NCBI GenBank assembly: GCA_017405765.1
Contig: JAFQZS010000036.1
Span: 1 to 64,000, forward strand
Direction: 5' to 3'
Source: Clostridia bacterium
GTDB taxonomy: Bacteria > Bacillota > Clostridia > Oscillospirales > RGIG577
DNA: 64,000 nucleotides
Shown: one piece after another, positions 24,009-34,300 of the stretch
Layout of the letters: the number at the start of each line of letters is the position of its first letter
Numbering within the stretch: the stretch's first letter is position 1
Position numbers and translations under genes: made by a program
Notes under the pieces: model-generated
Told to the model about the DNA's origin: nothing
What the model saw: the letters and a program-made list of their open reading frames with translations, nothing else
Databases searched by the model: none

Positions 24009-25357
24009 AGTTTAAGTATATTCTCCATTCTCATGCCGTGAGAACCCTTTACAAGAATAACGTCTCCGGCTTTCGCGTAACTTCTAAGCGACTCGGTGAG
24101 CGCTTCGTCGCTGTCGAAGAAAAACGCGTCTTTGATCTTACCCGAAACACGCGCCAATGTAAACCTCGTATTTTCCCCTTTAAGAAAAACGGCATTTACG
24201 CCGGCCTCGTTCAATTCGTCTCCCAAGTTCTCATGCGCCTTTGGCGCGTAGCTTCCCAGCTCCAGCATATCTCCCAAAACGACGATCTTTCTTTGTCCCG
24301 CAGACGACATAAGCACCTTTATTGCCGCGCGCATCGAATCGGGGTTTGCATTGTACGTGTCGTCTATCAATGTGATCTCGCCGCTTTTTATAAAATTAAG
24401 CCGCTTTTCTATCTGCTCATACGACAACAGTCCCCGCTTTATCTCTTCGGGCGAAAGCCCCATAACGGATCCCACGCATATGGCGCACAGTGCGTTTTGC
24501 ACGTTGTGAAGCCCCAAAGCAGGTATCCTCGCGTCGATCTCCATAAGTCCGCGCGAATCAAAAGACATGCCGTCATTTTCGCTCTTTACGTTTTTGCCGA
24601 AAAGATCGACGCTTTCGTTTTCAAGGCCGTAGGTATATACCTTTCGTCCCGAAAGCATACCGCTTCGCGCATTCCACAAAAGCGGTTCGTCTCCGTTGAT
24701 CGCTACCGTCCCGCTGTCTTTGAGCCCGCCGAGTATCTCAAGCTTAGCCTTTAAAATATTTTCGCGCGAGCCGAGATGCTCTATATGCGCAACGCCAATA
24801 TTTGTTATAACGGCAACGTCCGGACAAGCTATCCTTGTAAGATAATCTATCTCTCCGAAATGGTTCATGCCCATTTCAAGCACGGCGCATTCACAGTCCG
24901 GCTCAATAGACAGCACCGTAAGCGGAAGGCCTAAGTCGTTATTGTAATTAAGCTGAGTTTTATAGCATTTATACTTCTGTGACAGCACGGCGTATACAAA
25001 TTCCTTTGTAGAAGTCTTGCCAACGCTTCCCGTTATGCCCACGACCTTTATATCAAGCGTGGATCGGTACCACCGCGCGATATCGCCCAGCGCAAGGCGC
25101 GTATCTTTTACCAAAATAAGCGCGCATCCGTCGGGAGGCTCGATCTCTCGCTCGGAAAGCACTATGCCGGCTCCCGCCGAAAACGCCTTATCTATAAAAT
25201 CATGGCCGTCGGCCTTTTCGCCCTTAAGCGCGACAAAAAGCGCGCCGGGGCGCGCCTTTCTTGAGTCTATTGCGACATTGTCGCATAAAGCGCCGTTATC
25301 GCCCAAGACCCTTCCCTGGCACGCCTTAGCAAGTGTTCTTGCGTCTGTTGTTCTCAT
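23981..25357 (-). CDS. murF: UDP-MurNAc-tripeptide D-alanyl-D-alanine ligase
   Basis: 458-residue Mur ligase that adds D-Ala-D-Ala to the UDP-MurNAc tripeptide. The N-terminal domain has the SRKARPGALFVALKGEKADGHDF block. The ATP domain has GITGSVGKTSTKEFV (P-loop) and YNNDLGLPLTVL. The C-terminal domain has LIDDTYNANPDSMRAAI and VVLGDMLELG. The start is ATG 25355-25357, eight bases after GGAGTG and 7 bp after the murE stop. Its 3' end overlaps the longest reading of mraY, so the three genes are tightly coupled. Confidence 0.95.
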   Translation of the reverse strand: MRTTDARTLAKACQGRVLGDNGALCDNVAIDSRKARPGALFVALKGEKADGHDFIDKAFSAGAGIVLSEREIEPPDGCALILVKDTRLALGDIARWYRSTLDIKVVGITGSVGKTSTKEFVYAVLSQKYKCYKTQLNYNNDLGLPLTVLSIEPDCECAVLEMGMNHFGEIDYLTRIACPDVAVITNIGVAHIEHLGSRENILKAKLEILGGLKDSGTVAINGDEPLLWNARSGMLSGRKVYTYGLENESVDLFGKNVKSENDGMSFDSRGLMEIDARIPALGLHNVQNALCAICVGSVMGLSPEEIKRGLLSYEQIEKRLNFIKSGEITLIDDTYNANPDSMRAAIKVLMSSAGQRKIVVLGDMLELGSYAPKAHENLGDELNEAGVNAVFLKGENTRFTLARVSGKIKDAFFFDSDEALTESLRSYAKAGDVILVKGSHGMRMENILKLWKAGEKDC

Positions 25358-25364
25358 TTCGGTA

Positions 25365-26825
25365 TCACTCCAGAGCTTTTAATTTCGCATATTCTTCCGA
25401 AACCACTTCACGCTCGTCAAAATGTATCGTGCCTGTCGAAAGTATCTGATACGGCTCGTGGCCCTTTCCGGCAAGCAGTACTACGTCGTCCTTTTCGGCT
25501 ATCGAAAGCGCATATCTTATGGCTTCTCTGCGGTTTTCTATGACCTTATACGGGCATGCCGGTCTTTTTATGCCCTTCACTATATCCTTGATTATCTTGG
25601 CGGGATCTTCAGTGCGCGGATTATCCGACGTTATTACGCAATAATCCGACATTTTTGTCGCTATTTTTCCCATCTTGGGACGCTTGTCGGGATCTCGGTC
25701 TCCGCCGCATCCGAACAGCGTTATAAGCCGTCCCTTTTTATACTCGTTTATCGTGCTTATTATATTTTCAAGCCCGTCGGGAGTATGCGCGTAATCTATT
25801 ACGACCGAAAAATCGGCGTCTATGCGCACAAGCTCTGCGCGTCCCACTACGCCTGTGAAATTAGTCATTGCATCGCGCACGAGCGGGGCGTCTATACCCA
25901 GGCTCACGGCGGCAGTTACGGCAGCCAGCGAATTGTAAACTGAAAAACGCCCCGGTATTTTAAGCGAAACGCGGCCTATCGTATTGCCGATAAGCAGCTC
26001 GTAATCGACGCCCGTGCTTTTCTGACGAAGGTTCTTTGCGACCGTATCGGCGTCGTTATGCTCTATGGAGTAGGAGAGCACGGGAGTCTTTATAAGCGAC
26101 CGAAGCTCATAATATCTGTCGTCGTCGCGGTTTATAACGGCGGTCTCACACTGAGAGAACAGCTTTGCCTTTGCGTTGAAATAATCATCCATATCCTTAT
26201 GAAAATCAAGATGATCCTGCGTAAGGTTCGTAAATATGCCGACAGCAAATTTTACGCAGTCTACGCGGCTAAGCGCAAGCGAATGAGACGATACCTCCAT
26301 TACAACATAATCCACATGCTCGCACGCCATATCGTAAAAAAGCTTTTGAAGATCCAATGACTCGGGCGTGGTGTGATTCGTGGGTATGACTTTATCGCCT
26401 ATCATATTCTGATTTGTCCCAATAAGTCCCACTTTAAAGCCCGCTTTTTCAAGTATGGCTTTAAGCATATATGTGGTCGAAGTTTTGCCGTTTGTGCCCG
26501 TAACGCCTATTACCTTGAATTTATCGGAAGGATTGCCGTAGAAATTTGAGGCAATGACTGAAAGCGCATGGCGGGTATTGTCGCATATGATATACGGCAG
26601 CGTCTCATCATCCAAAGCATGTGCGCAGACGAAAAACGATGCTCCTGCTTCCCTCGCCTGAGCGATATAATTATGACCGTCCGACTTAAAGCCCTCTATG
26701 CAAACGAACAGGTCGCCCGCCTCGACCTTGCGCGAGTCGAAGCAGACCTTGTTTATTTCGATATCCTTATCAAAATTGAATGCTTTTTCATAGGAAAGTC
26801 CGCAAAGCAGCTTTTCTAGCTTCAT
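25365..26825 (-). CDS. murE: UDP-MurNAc-L-Ala-D-Glu:meso-diaminopimelate ligase
   Basis: 486-residue Mur ligase adding the third stem-peptide residue. GVTGTNGKTSTTYMLKAIL is the P-loop, TNHTTPESLDLQ and YVVMEVSSHSLALSRVD are family blocks, and FGCGGDRDPDKRPKMGKIA is in the C-terminal domain. The DNPRTEDP motif is the meso-DAP specificity signature (lysine enzymes differ here), so the wall is DAP-type. The ATG start follows GGGGGG; 41 bp separate it from the PBP gene. Confidence 0.96.
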   Translation of the reverse strand: MKLEKLLCGLSYEKAFNFDKDIEINKVCFDSRKVEAGDLFVCIEGFKSDGHNYIAQAREAGASFFVCAHALDDETLPYIICDNTRHALSVIASNFYGNPSDKFKVIGVTGTNGKTSTTYMLKAILEKAGFKVGLIGTNQNMIGDKVIPTNHTTPESLDLQKLFYDMACEHVDYVVMEVSSHSLALSRVDCVKFAVGIFTNLTQDHLDFHKDMDDYFNAKAKLFSQCETAVINRDDDRYYELRSLIKTPVLSYSIEHNDADTVAKNLRQKSTGVDYELLIGNTIGRVSLKIPGRFSVYNSLAAVTAAVSLGIDAPLVRDAMTNFTGVVGRAELVRIDADFSVVIDYAHTPDGLENIISTINEYKKGRLITLFGCGGDRDPDKRPKMGKIATKMSDYCVITSDNPRTEDPAKIIKDIVKGIKRPACPYKVIENRREAIRYALSIAEKDDVVLLAGKGHEPYQILSTGTIHFDEREVVSEEYAKLKALE

Positions 26826-26866
26826 TTTTCTGTCCCCCCTTATATCGCATGCGCCTTTAATGAGTA

Positions 26867-29086
26867 TTACTCAACGGTGGAGTTCGGTTCTCTGAATTCA
26901 ACGGTAACTATCGTTCCCAGGGGAACGACCGTACCTGCAGCGGGCGACTGGCTTACTGCAACAACGCCCGATTTATTATATACTCCGGTTGCGGAGAAAT
27001 TAAGCGTTCTGTTCGTTATCATCGCGTTTACGTTCTGAGGTGAATATCCCAGCACGTTCGGTATCTCCGTTTCGCTCATCGCGGCGTCTCCGTTCGTGTA
27101 AATAACTATCGTGCCCTCCTGCGGCATTCTCGTATTGGGACGCGGCATTTGATTTGTTACCGTATCGCCGTTTCCGATAACGCGGCACTTTATGCCGTTA
27201 TCGGAAAGATATGCTCTGGCGTCTGCGGCCGATGCGAAACCGTCTATAAGATTCGGCACCGTTATGTCGAGCGTCTGAAGCTCCGACTCTGTATACTGCG
27301 GCTCAACGCCGAGATACGGAAGCGACTCCTCGATTATCTTGCTCACGACGGGGGCAGCTATCTGTCCGCCGTACGTCTTGCTGCCGTTCGGCTCGTCTAA
27401 AAGAACGAGCACGGCAATTTTGGGATCGTTCGCCGGAGCGTAAGCGCCGAACGATGCGATCCTTAAGTTTTCAAGACCCGTTTTATTCTGCTTGTCGATC
27501 TTCTCCGTCGTACCCGTTTTGCCCGCAACGCGGTAGCCCTTTGCATATGCGTTGCTGCCGGTGCCCTGCGTTACGACAAGTTCAAGTATCTCGCTTAAAG
27601 TATCGCTCGTCGATTTTGAGATTATCTGGCGCTTTTCGGTAGGCGCTATCGTTTTTATAACATTCTGCTCGTTGTCAACATACTGTCTTACGATATACGG
27701 CTGCATAAGCTTGCCGCCGTTTGCAACGGCCGCAATGCCCGAAGCCATCTGTATCGGCGTGACGGAAAAGTTCTGACCGAAGCCCGCCGTTGAAAGCTCA
27801 ACTATATTGAAGTTCTGCTTTGTATGGAATATTCCCACAGCCTCGCCGGGAAGGTCTATGCCCGTCTTTTCAAGAAATCCGAACGCGTCCATATATTTAT
27901 AGAACGTATCCGAGCCCAGTCTCTGCGCCACAGTCATAAATACGGGGTTGCATGAGTTCAAAACGCCCTTTACGAACGTCTCCTGTCCGTGGCCGCGTCT
28001 TACGTGGCAGTGTATCGCCCATTCCTCGACCTGCATAACGCCGCTGCAGTAAAACTGATCGGTAGTCTTTACTACGCCCTCTTCAAGGCCCATGGCCGCA
28101 GTAAATATTTTGAATACCGAGCCGGGATAATATGTATCCGTTACGGCTTTATTGCTCCATATATACTGAAGCGCCTCGTTTCTCGCTTCGTTTCTTGCCG
28201 CTTCGTCTGAAATGGAGTCGATCCTCAGCTGAGTCGATGCGTCGAGCATATAGGGGCTGTTCGGATCGAAGTCCGGTTCTACGGCCATTGCAAGCACGGC
28301 GCCTGTTTCCACCTCTATAACTATCGCAACGCCTCTGTCGGCCACGGCGTTCTCTATCACGGCCGCTTCAAGATATTTCTCCGCAACGTGCTGTATCACC
28401 TCGTCTATCGTAAGAACGATGGACGTGCCGCTCTGCGCCGTTTCATATTCCTCATACTGGAAGGGGAGAGCGTTGCCGGCGGCGTCCTTTGCCGTGACCA
28501 CGCGTCCCTTTGTGCCCGTGAGCACGTCGTCGTACTCAAGCTCAAGCCCGTAAAGTCCCTGATTGTCCGTTCCCGTAAATCCCAGCACCTGCGCCAAAAA
28601 GTCGCCGTAGGGATAATAGCGCTTCGTATCCTCCGCAAGATGCACGCCCTCTATGTTGTATTCGTTCACGAATGCGCGCACCGCGTCGGCGTCTTCTTTT
28701 TCAAGCTTCTTTTTAACTACCTCATATTGATTTGTTTTAAGCGTCTGCTCGTATGTTTTGTTATAATCCACGCCCAGTATCTCAGAGAGCCTCTGCGCTA
28801 CGACTCGCTTTTGGTCCTCCGGTATCGTAAGCGGGGAAAGGTAACATGTTTCCACCGTTGCGCTCTCCGCAAGCGGCTTCATGTTCGTGTCGTATATGGT
28901 GCCGCGCTGAGGGCTTATTACCGTATTTCTCGTCTGCTGCTCCGCGGCGTCCGACTGAAGCGTTTCATGCTGGCGTATGCCTACGTTTACGACCTGGCCC
29001 GTTATAGGTATAAAACCTAAAAGAAGCAAAAAAATCATAAGAAATACTATTCTTTTTTTCATGGAAGCGCGTTTCTTTTTTTTCAC
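26867..29086 (-). CDS. Class B penicillin-binding protein with two PASTA domains (FtsI/SpoVD type)
   Basis: 739-residue transpeptidase of the division or sporulation septum. A basic start and one membrane segment (IVFLMIFLLLLGFIPITG) lead to the PBP dimer domain. The transpeptidase domain has SVFK (active-site Ser, near residue 324), SCN and KTGTT. Two PASTA domains (from about 610 and 672: VPNLIDGFASAADARAYL and IPNVLGYSPQNVNAMI) finish the protein. SpoVD usually has one PASTA domain and PBP2x two, so this single gene may serve both purposes. The start is GTG 29084-29086, eight bases after GGAGG. Position after ftsL is canonical for ftsI. Confidence 0.94.
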   Translation of the reverse strand: MKKKKRASMKKRIVFLMIFLLLLGFIPITGQVVNVGIRQHETLQSDAAEQQTRNTVISPQRGTIYDTNMKPLAESATVETCYLSPLTIPEDQKRVVAQRLSEILGVDYNKTYEQTLKTNQYEVVKKKLEKEDADAVRAFVNEYNIEGVHLAEDTKRYYPYGDFLAQVLGFTGTDNQGLYGLELEYDDVLTGTKGRVVTAKDAAGNALPFQYEEYETAQSGTSIVLTIDEVIQHVAEKYLEAAVIENAVADRGVAIVIEVETGAVLAMAVEPDFDPNSPYMLDASTQLRIDSISDEAARNEARNEALQYIWSNKAVTDTYYPGSVFKIFTAAMGLEEGVVKTTDQFYCSGVMQVEEWAIHCHVRRGHGQETFVKGVLNSCNPVFMTVAQRLGSDTFYKYMDAFGFLEKTGIDLPGEAVGIFHTKQNFNIVELSTAGFGQNFSVTPIQMASGIAAVANGGKLMQPYIVRQYVDNEQNVIKTIAPTEKRQIISKSTSDTLSEILELVVTQGTGSNAYAKGYRVAGKTGTTEKIDKQNKTGLENLRIASFGAYAPANDPKIAVLVLLDEPNGSKTYGGQIAAPVVSKIIEESLPYLGVEPQYTESELQTLDITVPNLIDGFASAADARAYLSDNGIKCRVIGNGDTVTNQMPRPNTRMPQEGTIVIYTNGDAAMSETEIPNVLGYSPQNVNAMITNRTLNFSATGVYNKSGVVAVSQSPAAGTVVPLGTIVTVEFREPNSTVE

Positions 29087-29146
29087 GCTTTTTTCCTCCG
29101 TATAATAAGTTCTGCGCCAAAGCGCGCGCTTTTGGTATAATATATA

Positions 29147-29776
29147 TTACTCTCCGGTATTTATATATTCTTCCGAAGCCTCTGTATATTCCTGCATATC
29201 CTGGGGGATCTCCTCTGCGGCGTAATCTTCTGCAGCGTAAGCTTCCGTAGCTTGCTCCGTCTCGGTCTGGGCTTCGTCCGTCTGCGTCTTTTCTGCGGGG
29301 GTCAGATACTCCTTAAGTCCCCCGAACAGCGTCTGCGTCTTGGAAGTAATATCGCTTACGGGCGAAGAATTTACTATCTCGGCTTTGTCGCTTCTTTTCA
29401 TATCTATGTATTCGCGCTGATAATCCTGCACCTTTACCATTCCGAAGGTGTTCATCGCTATATATTCTATATCTTTAAGCGTCGTCTTCTTATCTATGTC
29501 TACCGTTATGCGGGCTTCCTCTTCCTTAAGGCGGGCAAGCTCTCGCGTAAGCTCCGATTCTTCCATCGAAAGCTCTGTAAGCTTTGCGTAATTTGCCAAT
29601 ACGGAAAGAAGCAAAAAAATGCATATCACAGCTATCAGAGCATAAACGACAACTCTTGCCGCCGCCCTTCCTTTGGAGCGTGCGGCAGTCTTCTTCTTTT
29701 TGACCGGTGCGGGAGTTATCTGCTCGTAAAACTCAAATTCCTCTCTCACCTGCGGCCTTGAATATTGAAGTGCCAT
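29147..29776 (-). CDS. ftsL: FtsL-like septum protein
   Basis: 209 residues: a basic cytoplasmic N-terminus (VKKKKTAARSKGRAAAR), one membrane segment (VVVYALIAVICIFLLLSVLA), then a coiled coil (KLTELSMEESELTRELARLKEE) and the conserved IEYIAMNTFGMVK. The last ~60 residues are acidic and low in complexity, which makes it longer than usual FtsL (about 110-130). FtsL pairs with DivIC/FtsB in the divisome. The call rests on topology and on its place between rsmH and the PBP gene, since FtsL sequences are poorly conserved. Confidence 0.85.
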   Translation of the reverse strand: MALQYSRPQVREEFEFYEQITPAPVKKKKTAARSKGRAAARVVVYALIAVICIFLLLSVLANYAKLTELSMEESELTRELARLKEEEARITVDIDKKTTLKDIEYIAMNTFGMVKVQDYQREYIDMKRSDKAEIVNSSPVSDITSKTQTLFGGLKEYLTPAEKTQTDEAQTETEQATEAYAAEDYAAEEIPQDMQEYTEASEEYINTGE

Positions 29777-29794
29777 CTCTATCTCCTCATATTC

Positions 29795-30730
29795 CTATAA
29801 AATGCGCCGCGCCGCGCGAAGTCTTGCGCTCTTTGAGCGATTGTTCTTAAAAGTCTCCTCTTTCGACGGAGTAGCCGACCTGCCGCGCATAAGCTCCAGC
29901 TTAGGCTTGTTTCCGCATACGCATACGGGAAAGCTTTTAGGACAGGTGCAGCCTTCGGACATCTTTTTGAAATACTGCTTCACCATCCTGTCCTCAAGCG
30001 AATGGAAGGTGATTATCGCGGCTGTCCCGCCCAAATTAAGGCAATCGTATATGTCCTCAAGCGTTTTTTTTAGTCCGTCAAGTTCGCCGTTCACCTCGAT
30101 GCGTATCGCCTGAAAAACGCGCTTTGCAGGGTGCCCCTTTTCAGAGAGCGCCCTCCCCGGCATCGCGCTTTTGATTATGTAAACAAGCTCGTGCGTTGTG
30201 TCGATAGGTTTTTCTTCGCGGCGTTTTACTATCATTTCAGCTATGCGCTTTGAATATCGTTCCTCACCGTATGTGAAAAATATACGCGCAAGCTCTTTTT
30301 CGTCATACGTATTTACAACTTTCCAGGCGTCAAGCTCCGCCGTCCGGTCCATTCTCATATCGAGCCGCGCATCGTTCTGATAAGAAAAGCCGCGCTCCGG
30401 CTCGTCAAGCTGATACGAAGATACTCCGAGATCAATAAGAATGCCGTCGGCTCCGTCTACGCCGTTATTTTTAAGTATCTCTTTTAAGTCTTTAAAATTG
30501 CCGTGTACTAGCGTCACCCTGTCGCCGTATTTTTTCAGGCGTTCGCCCGCATGGCGTATCGCGTCCATATCTCTGTCTATCGCAATGAGCCTGCCCGTAT
30601 CGAGCCGCTTTGCAATTTCCTCAGAGTGTCCCCCTCCGCCCGCCGTGCAGTCAACATATATGCCGTCGGGACGTATATTGAGCGCCTCAATACATTCATT
30701 AAGCATTACAGGTATATGAGAAAATTCCAT
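29795..30730 (-). CDS. rsmH: 16S rRNA (cytosine1402-N4)-methyltransferase
   Basis: 311-residue SAM-dependent methyltransferase acting on C1402 of 16S rRNA. IPVMLNECIEALNIRPDGIYVDCTAGGGGHS-type start (VDCTAGGGGHSEEI is the SAM loop), LIDLGVSSYQLDEPERGFSY and AIITFHSLEDRMVKQYFK are hallmark blocks. The usual length is about 310. It lies 16 bp after mraZ in the standard position. Confidence 0.96.
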   Translation of the reverse strand: MEFSHIPVMLNECIEALNIRPDGIYVDCTAGGGGHSEEIAKRLDTGRLIAIDRDMDAIRHAGERLKKYGDRVTLVHGNFKDLKEILKNNGVDGADGILIDLGVSSYQLDEPERGFSYQNDARLDMRMDRTAELDAWKVVNTYDEKELARIFFTYGEERYSKRIAEMIVKRREEKPIDTTHELVYIIKSAMPGRALSEKGHPAKRVFQAIRIEVNGELDGLKKTLEDIYDCLNLGGTAAIITFHSLEDRMVKQYFKKMSEGCTCPKSFPVCVCGNKPKLELMRGRSATPSKEETFKNNRSKSARLRAARRIL

Positions 30731-30746
30731 AAGCGTCTACGACCTC

Positions 30747-31166
30747 TTAAAAGCCCATCTCTTCCATTGCAGTCATTATCATGTCGGGCGTAAGCGTTGC
30801 GCATTTCTTCTGCCATGCTTCCATATCCCATATTTCAACGTGATTTGACGCGCCTATCACCATAACGGTCTTCGAAAGCTTTGCAAAACGTCTCAGATTC
30901 TGAGGCACCAGCGCCCTGCCCTGTTTGTCAGCTTCAGAAAGGCTTCCGCTTGAAAAGAAGTAAAGCTGCAAGCTTCGCGATTTGCTCATCGGAAGCTCCT
31001 TTATCTGGCGTTCCAGGCGCGCCCATTCATGCAGGGAATATATAAAGAGGCATTCGTCAGGCCCCTTTGTTATCACAAACTGTTCTCCAAGATCTTCGCG
31101 AAAACGAGCGGGTATTATGATACGCCCTTTTTGATCTATATTATGTTCAAATTCGCCTATAAGCAT
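30747..31166 (-). CDS. mraZ: Transcriptional regulator MraZ
   Basis: 139 residues with two SpoVT/AbrB-like halves. The start MLIGEFEHNIDQKGRIIIPA, then the DxxxR-type motif in each half (DQKGR; EADKQGRALVPQNL), is diagnostic. MraZ binds short direct repeats before its own gene and controls the dcw operon. Here three such repeats, in exact 10-bp steps, lie on the promoter. The ribosome binding site GGGGTGAG precedes ATG 31164-31166. Confidence 0.96.
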   Translation of the reverse strand: MLIGEFEHNIDQKGRIIIPARFREDLGEQFVITKGPDECLFIYSLHEWARLERQIKELPMSKSRSLQLYFFSSGSLSEADKQGRALVPQNLRRFAKLSKTVMVIGASNHVEIWDMEAWQKKCATLTPDMIMTAMEEMGF

Positions 31167-31200
31167 ATCATGCTCACCCCTTTTCTTGCGTTCTATTCAC

Positions 31201-31226
31201 CACTTTATTGCACTTTGTGCCACTTT
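31201..31226 (-). promoter_or_regulatory. MraZ operator: three AAAGTG boxes at 10-bp spacing
   Basis: On the complement, AAAGTGG, AAAGTGC and AAAGTGG begin at exact 10-bp steps (plus-strand CACTTT at 31201, 31211 and 31221). This matches the repeated box and helical phasing described for MraZ in Mollicutes and other Firmicutes. The boxes cover roughly +1 to +26 of the predicted transcript. Confidence 0.9.
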
Positions 31227-31233
31227 ATACTCT

Positions 31234-31262
31234 ATTATATAATGCAAGCGCAAATAAATCAA
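31234..31262 (-). promoter_or_regulatory. Promoter of the dcw operon
   Basis: On the complement, TTGATT (31257-31262), 17 bp, TATAAT (31234-31239). Transcription would start near 31227, at the edge of the MraZ boxes. Confidence 0.85.
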
Positions 31263-31347
31263 TACTAAAATTCAAAAGATGCGCTGCCAAATTATTCTAA
31301 GCACCCAAAGCGTCTTCACAAAAGCGTACTCGATATATAAAAGAACA

Positions 31348-31381
31348 GACGCGAAAGCCGTAATGCTTTCGCGTCCTTTTC
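31348..31381 (-). terminator. Terminator of the hybrid kinase gene
   Basis: GACGCGAAAGC / GCTTTCGCGTC stem with a 6-base loop, pyrimidine-rich on both sides; it sits 20 bp after the kinase stop and is probably bidirectional. Confidence 0.8.
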
Positions 31382-31399
31382 GTATAAATCATTCTGTCT

Positions 31400-34300
31400 T
31401 TAATCCTTTATAAGTATCTCGAGAGTGTCAAACAATTCCTCCGGCTCAACGGGCTTTGAAAGATGCGCGTTAAGTCCCGCCTGCATGGAGCGCTGTACAT
31501 CCTCGTCGAAGGCGTTCGCCGTAAGCGCGATTATCGGGATCTCTTTTGCATCTTTGCGCTCCATTGAGCGAATGGTTCTTGTGGCTTCCAGACCGTCCAT
31601 CTCCGGCATTCTCATGTCCATCAGTATTGCGTCGTAATATCCGGCGGGATGTTCCGAAAACTTTTCTACGGCAATACGGCCGTTTTCGGCCAGATCCGCT
31701 TCGATCTCGCGCATACTCAGCACCATAATTATTATCTCCGCGTTTACGGGCATGTCCTCTGCAAGAAGTACGCGGCGTCCCTTTAGATCTGCGCGCTTTT
31801 GGACCTTTGTCCGGCTCTTTTGCTTGAACGCTTCTATGAACTCGTCCATAACGCTTTCGGCAAAGAGAGGCTTTGATACAAAGGAGTCAACGCCGGCCCT
31901 TATCGCCTCATTCGCCACATCGTCCCAATTATACGCGGTAAGGATAATAATCGGCGTTTCGTTTCCGACAACGGCGCGCATCTGCCTTGCCGTCTCTACG
32001 CCGTCCATATTCGGCATCTTCCAGTCGATAAGAAGAAGGTCATAATCAGCCATGCGGCCATGACGAAGCTTAACAAGCTCTATGCCCTTTTCTCCGGAGG
32101 CTGCGACGTCACAGCCTATGCCTACTTGTCCCAATACGATCTGCGCATGCTCAAGAGCGACAGGATCGTCGTCGATCACAAGAACATTAAGCGTTTTTAA
32201 ATTGATATCGCTATTAGAATCGTCCCGCTTGCTTTCCGTTTTGCCCAGAGTTACTGTCACGGTGAAGGTCGTTCCCACTCCCTTTTCGCTTTCCACTTCG
32301 ATCTGTCCGTTCATCAGGTCTATAATACTTTTTGTGATAGGCATTCCCAATCCCGTACTGCCGTATTTGTTCGTTGATGATACATTCTCCTGACTGAATG
32401 TGTCAAATACGTGCGGCAGATATTCCTTGCTCATTCCTATTCCCGTATCGCTGAATGTAAGCCTCAGCGTCGCTTTATTGTCGTACTGTCTTATCTCTTC
32501 GATAATGAATGTCACTTTGCCGCCCTTAGGAGTGAACTTCACGGCATTGCCCAGGATATTGATCATGACCTGCTTTAACTTCATGCCGTCGCCTATATAT
32601 GTATCGTCCACTTTGCCCAAGATGCGGCAATCATATATAAGACCCTTATCCGAACATTGTCCGCCGATTATTGTATTTACCTGTTCCAGATACTTGGCAA
32701 ATGAAAACTCCTCGTTTTTTATAGACATGCGTCCCGATTCGATGCGCGACATATCGAGAATATCGTTTATAATGCTCAAGAGATGCTGTGCCGAGGCGCC
32801 CATCTTCAAAAGATATTCCCGTATCTTCGGAGGCAGGGAGGGCTCATTCAACGCTATATTGTTAAGGCCGATAATGGCGTTCATCGGCGTACGTATCTCA
32901 TGGCTCATATTGGAGAGAAAAGCCGTCTTTGCAACGTTTGCCTGCTCTGCGGCAGTCAGCGCCTCCGTAAGCGCCTCCTTCTGCGAAAGCTCGCTTCTCG
33001 TCTCTGCGTCAACGTCCGCGAAGCACGCGCCGACGCTGTCGCTCCCATGATCGCCAGCTTCGTCACTGCGGCGTACTCGCGCAAAGCGTACCGCCTCGTA
33101 TGATTCTTTCCCGTCTATGCTTATCATATAGCGGTACGATATAAGAGCGCTTTTTTTAAGCCCCTCTCTTACGGCTTCGGGACGTATGAAGCTTAAGAAT
33201 TCCTCACGGTACGCAGGCAGAATATACTTATTGCAATACGCCGTCACGGCCTCTAAGTAATTGAATCTGTCGCCCACCTTGAATCCCGGCAGATCGCTTC
33301 GCGCCTGATAGCAAACACCGCGGTCTTTGTCAAGCTCAATAAAATATACGCTGCGGTAATCGGCTGACAGCGCCGCTATCATATTTTTCTGCTGCTCCTG
33401 CTGAGTCCTTTGAGCAAGTATTTGCTCCTGAAGAGCTATCCTCTGCTCGAGCTCCTCATTCTTTACTCTGTTCTCAATGTCGGATGTCTCCTTTTCCAAA
33501 CGGAGCTTCGTGTTCTTTCTCATCTGCACGAGGACAAAGGCAAACATCACACCCATCAGCACGGTCGTGAGAACAGTCTGTATAAGGCTTCTTCTGATTA
33601 TTTCGTCGGAAACGGCGTTTATTTGTTCGCTTATAACGCTTTCGCGTACCATATAAGTTAAAAACCAGTCGGTACCCGTTACCGGCACGTAGCTCAGCGT
33701 CATATAAATGCCGTTATAGCAGAATGACGTGATGCCTTTATTCCCTTTGCTGAAGTCGTCTTTAACGCCTTCCAGGGAATATCCTTCTTCAAACTGCGCC
33801 ATTTGAAGCGCGGCAAAAAGGTTGTCCTCTGCGGCAAAACTGCCCAAAACCATATTGCTTAAAGGTATCCCGCCGCTTGTGTAAATGTTGCTGAAGGTAG
33901 TGCTGCTGCTTTGTGACTGCATTGAAACGCCTTGAAGCATGACGGTCATATCCATTTCCATAAAGCACACAACGAGATGCTTCCCGTCAATGAATTTCTC
34001 TCTGTCGCGCATGGGGACGGCAATGACGATCTTCCTGTTCTCGCTCTCTAAATTCTTTATTGAAATATCAGCCTTTGACATCGAGGAGTAGTCAAACGAG
34101 TATTGGTCGATTTCGTTCGTGATCCCTTCGTCCGCCGTATAAATAAGGCCGTCCTCGTCAACGAAAGCGAAGCGTTCGAGATTAAAAAGGTGCTTCATTC
34201 TGCGTTGATAGGTACGCATATGCTCAAGGTCGTTTAAGTCTTCGTCCGTCATTATTTCAAGCGCTATATTTATAACGTTTATGTTTCCCGCAAGACTGTC

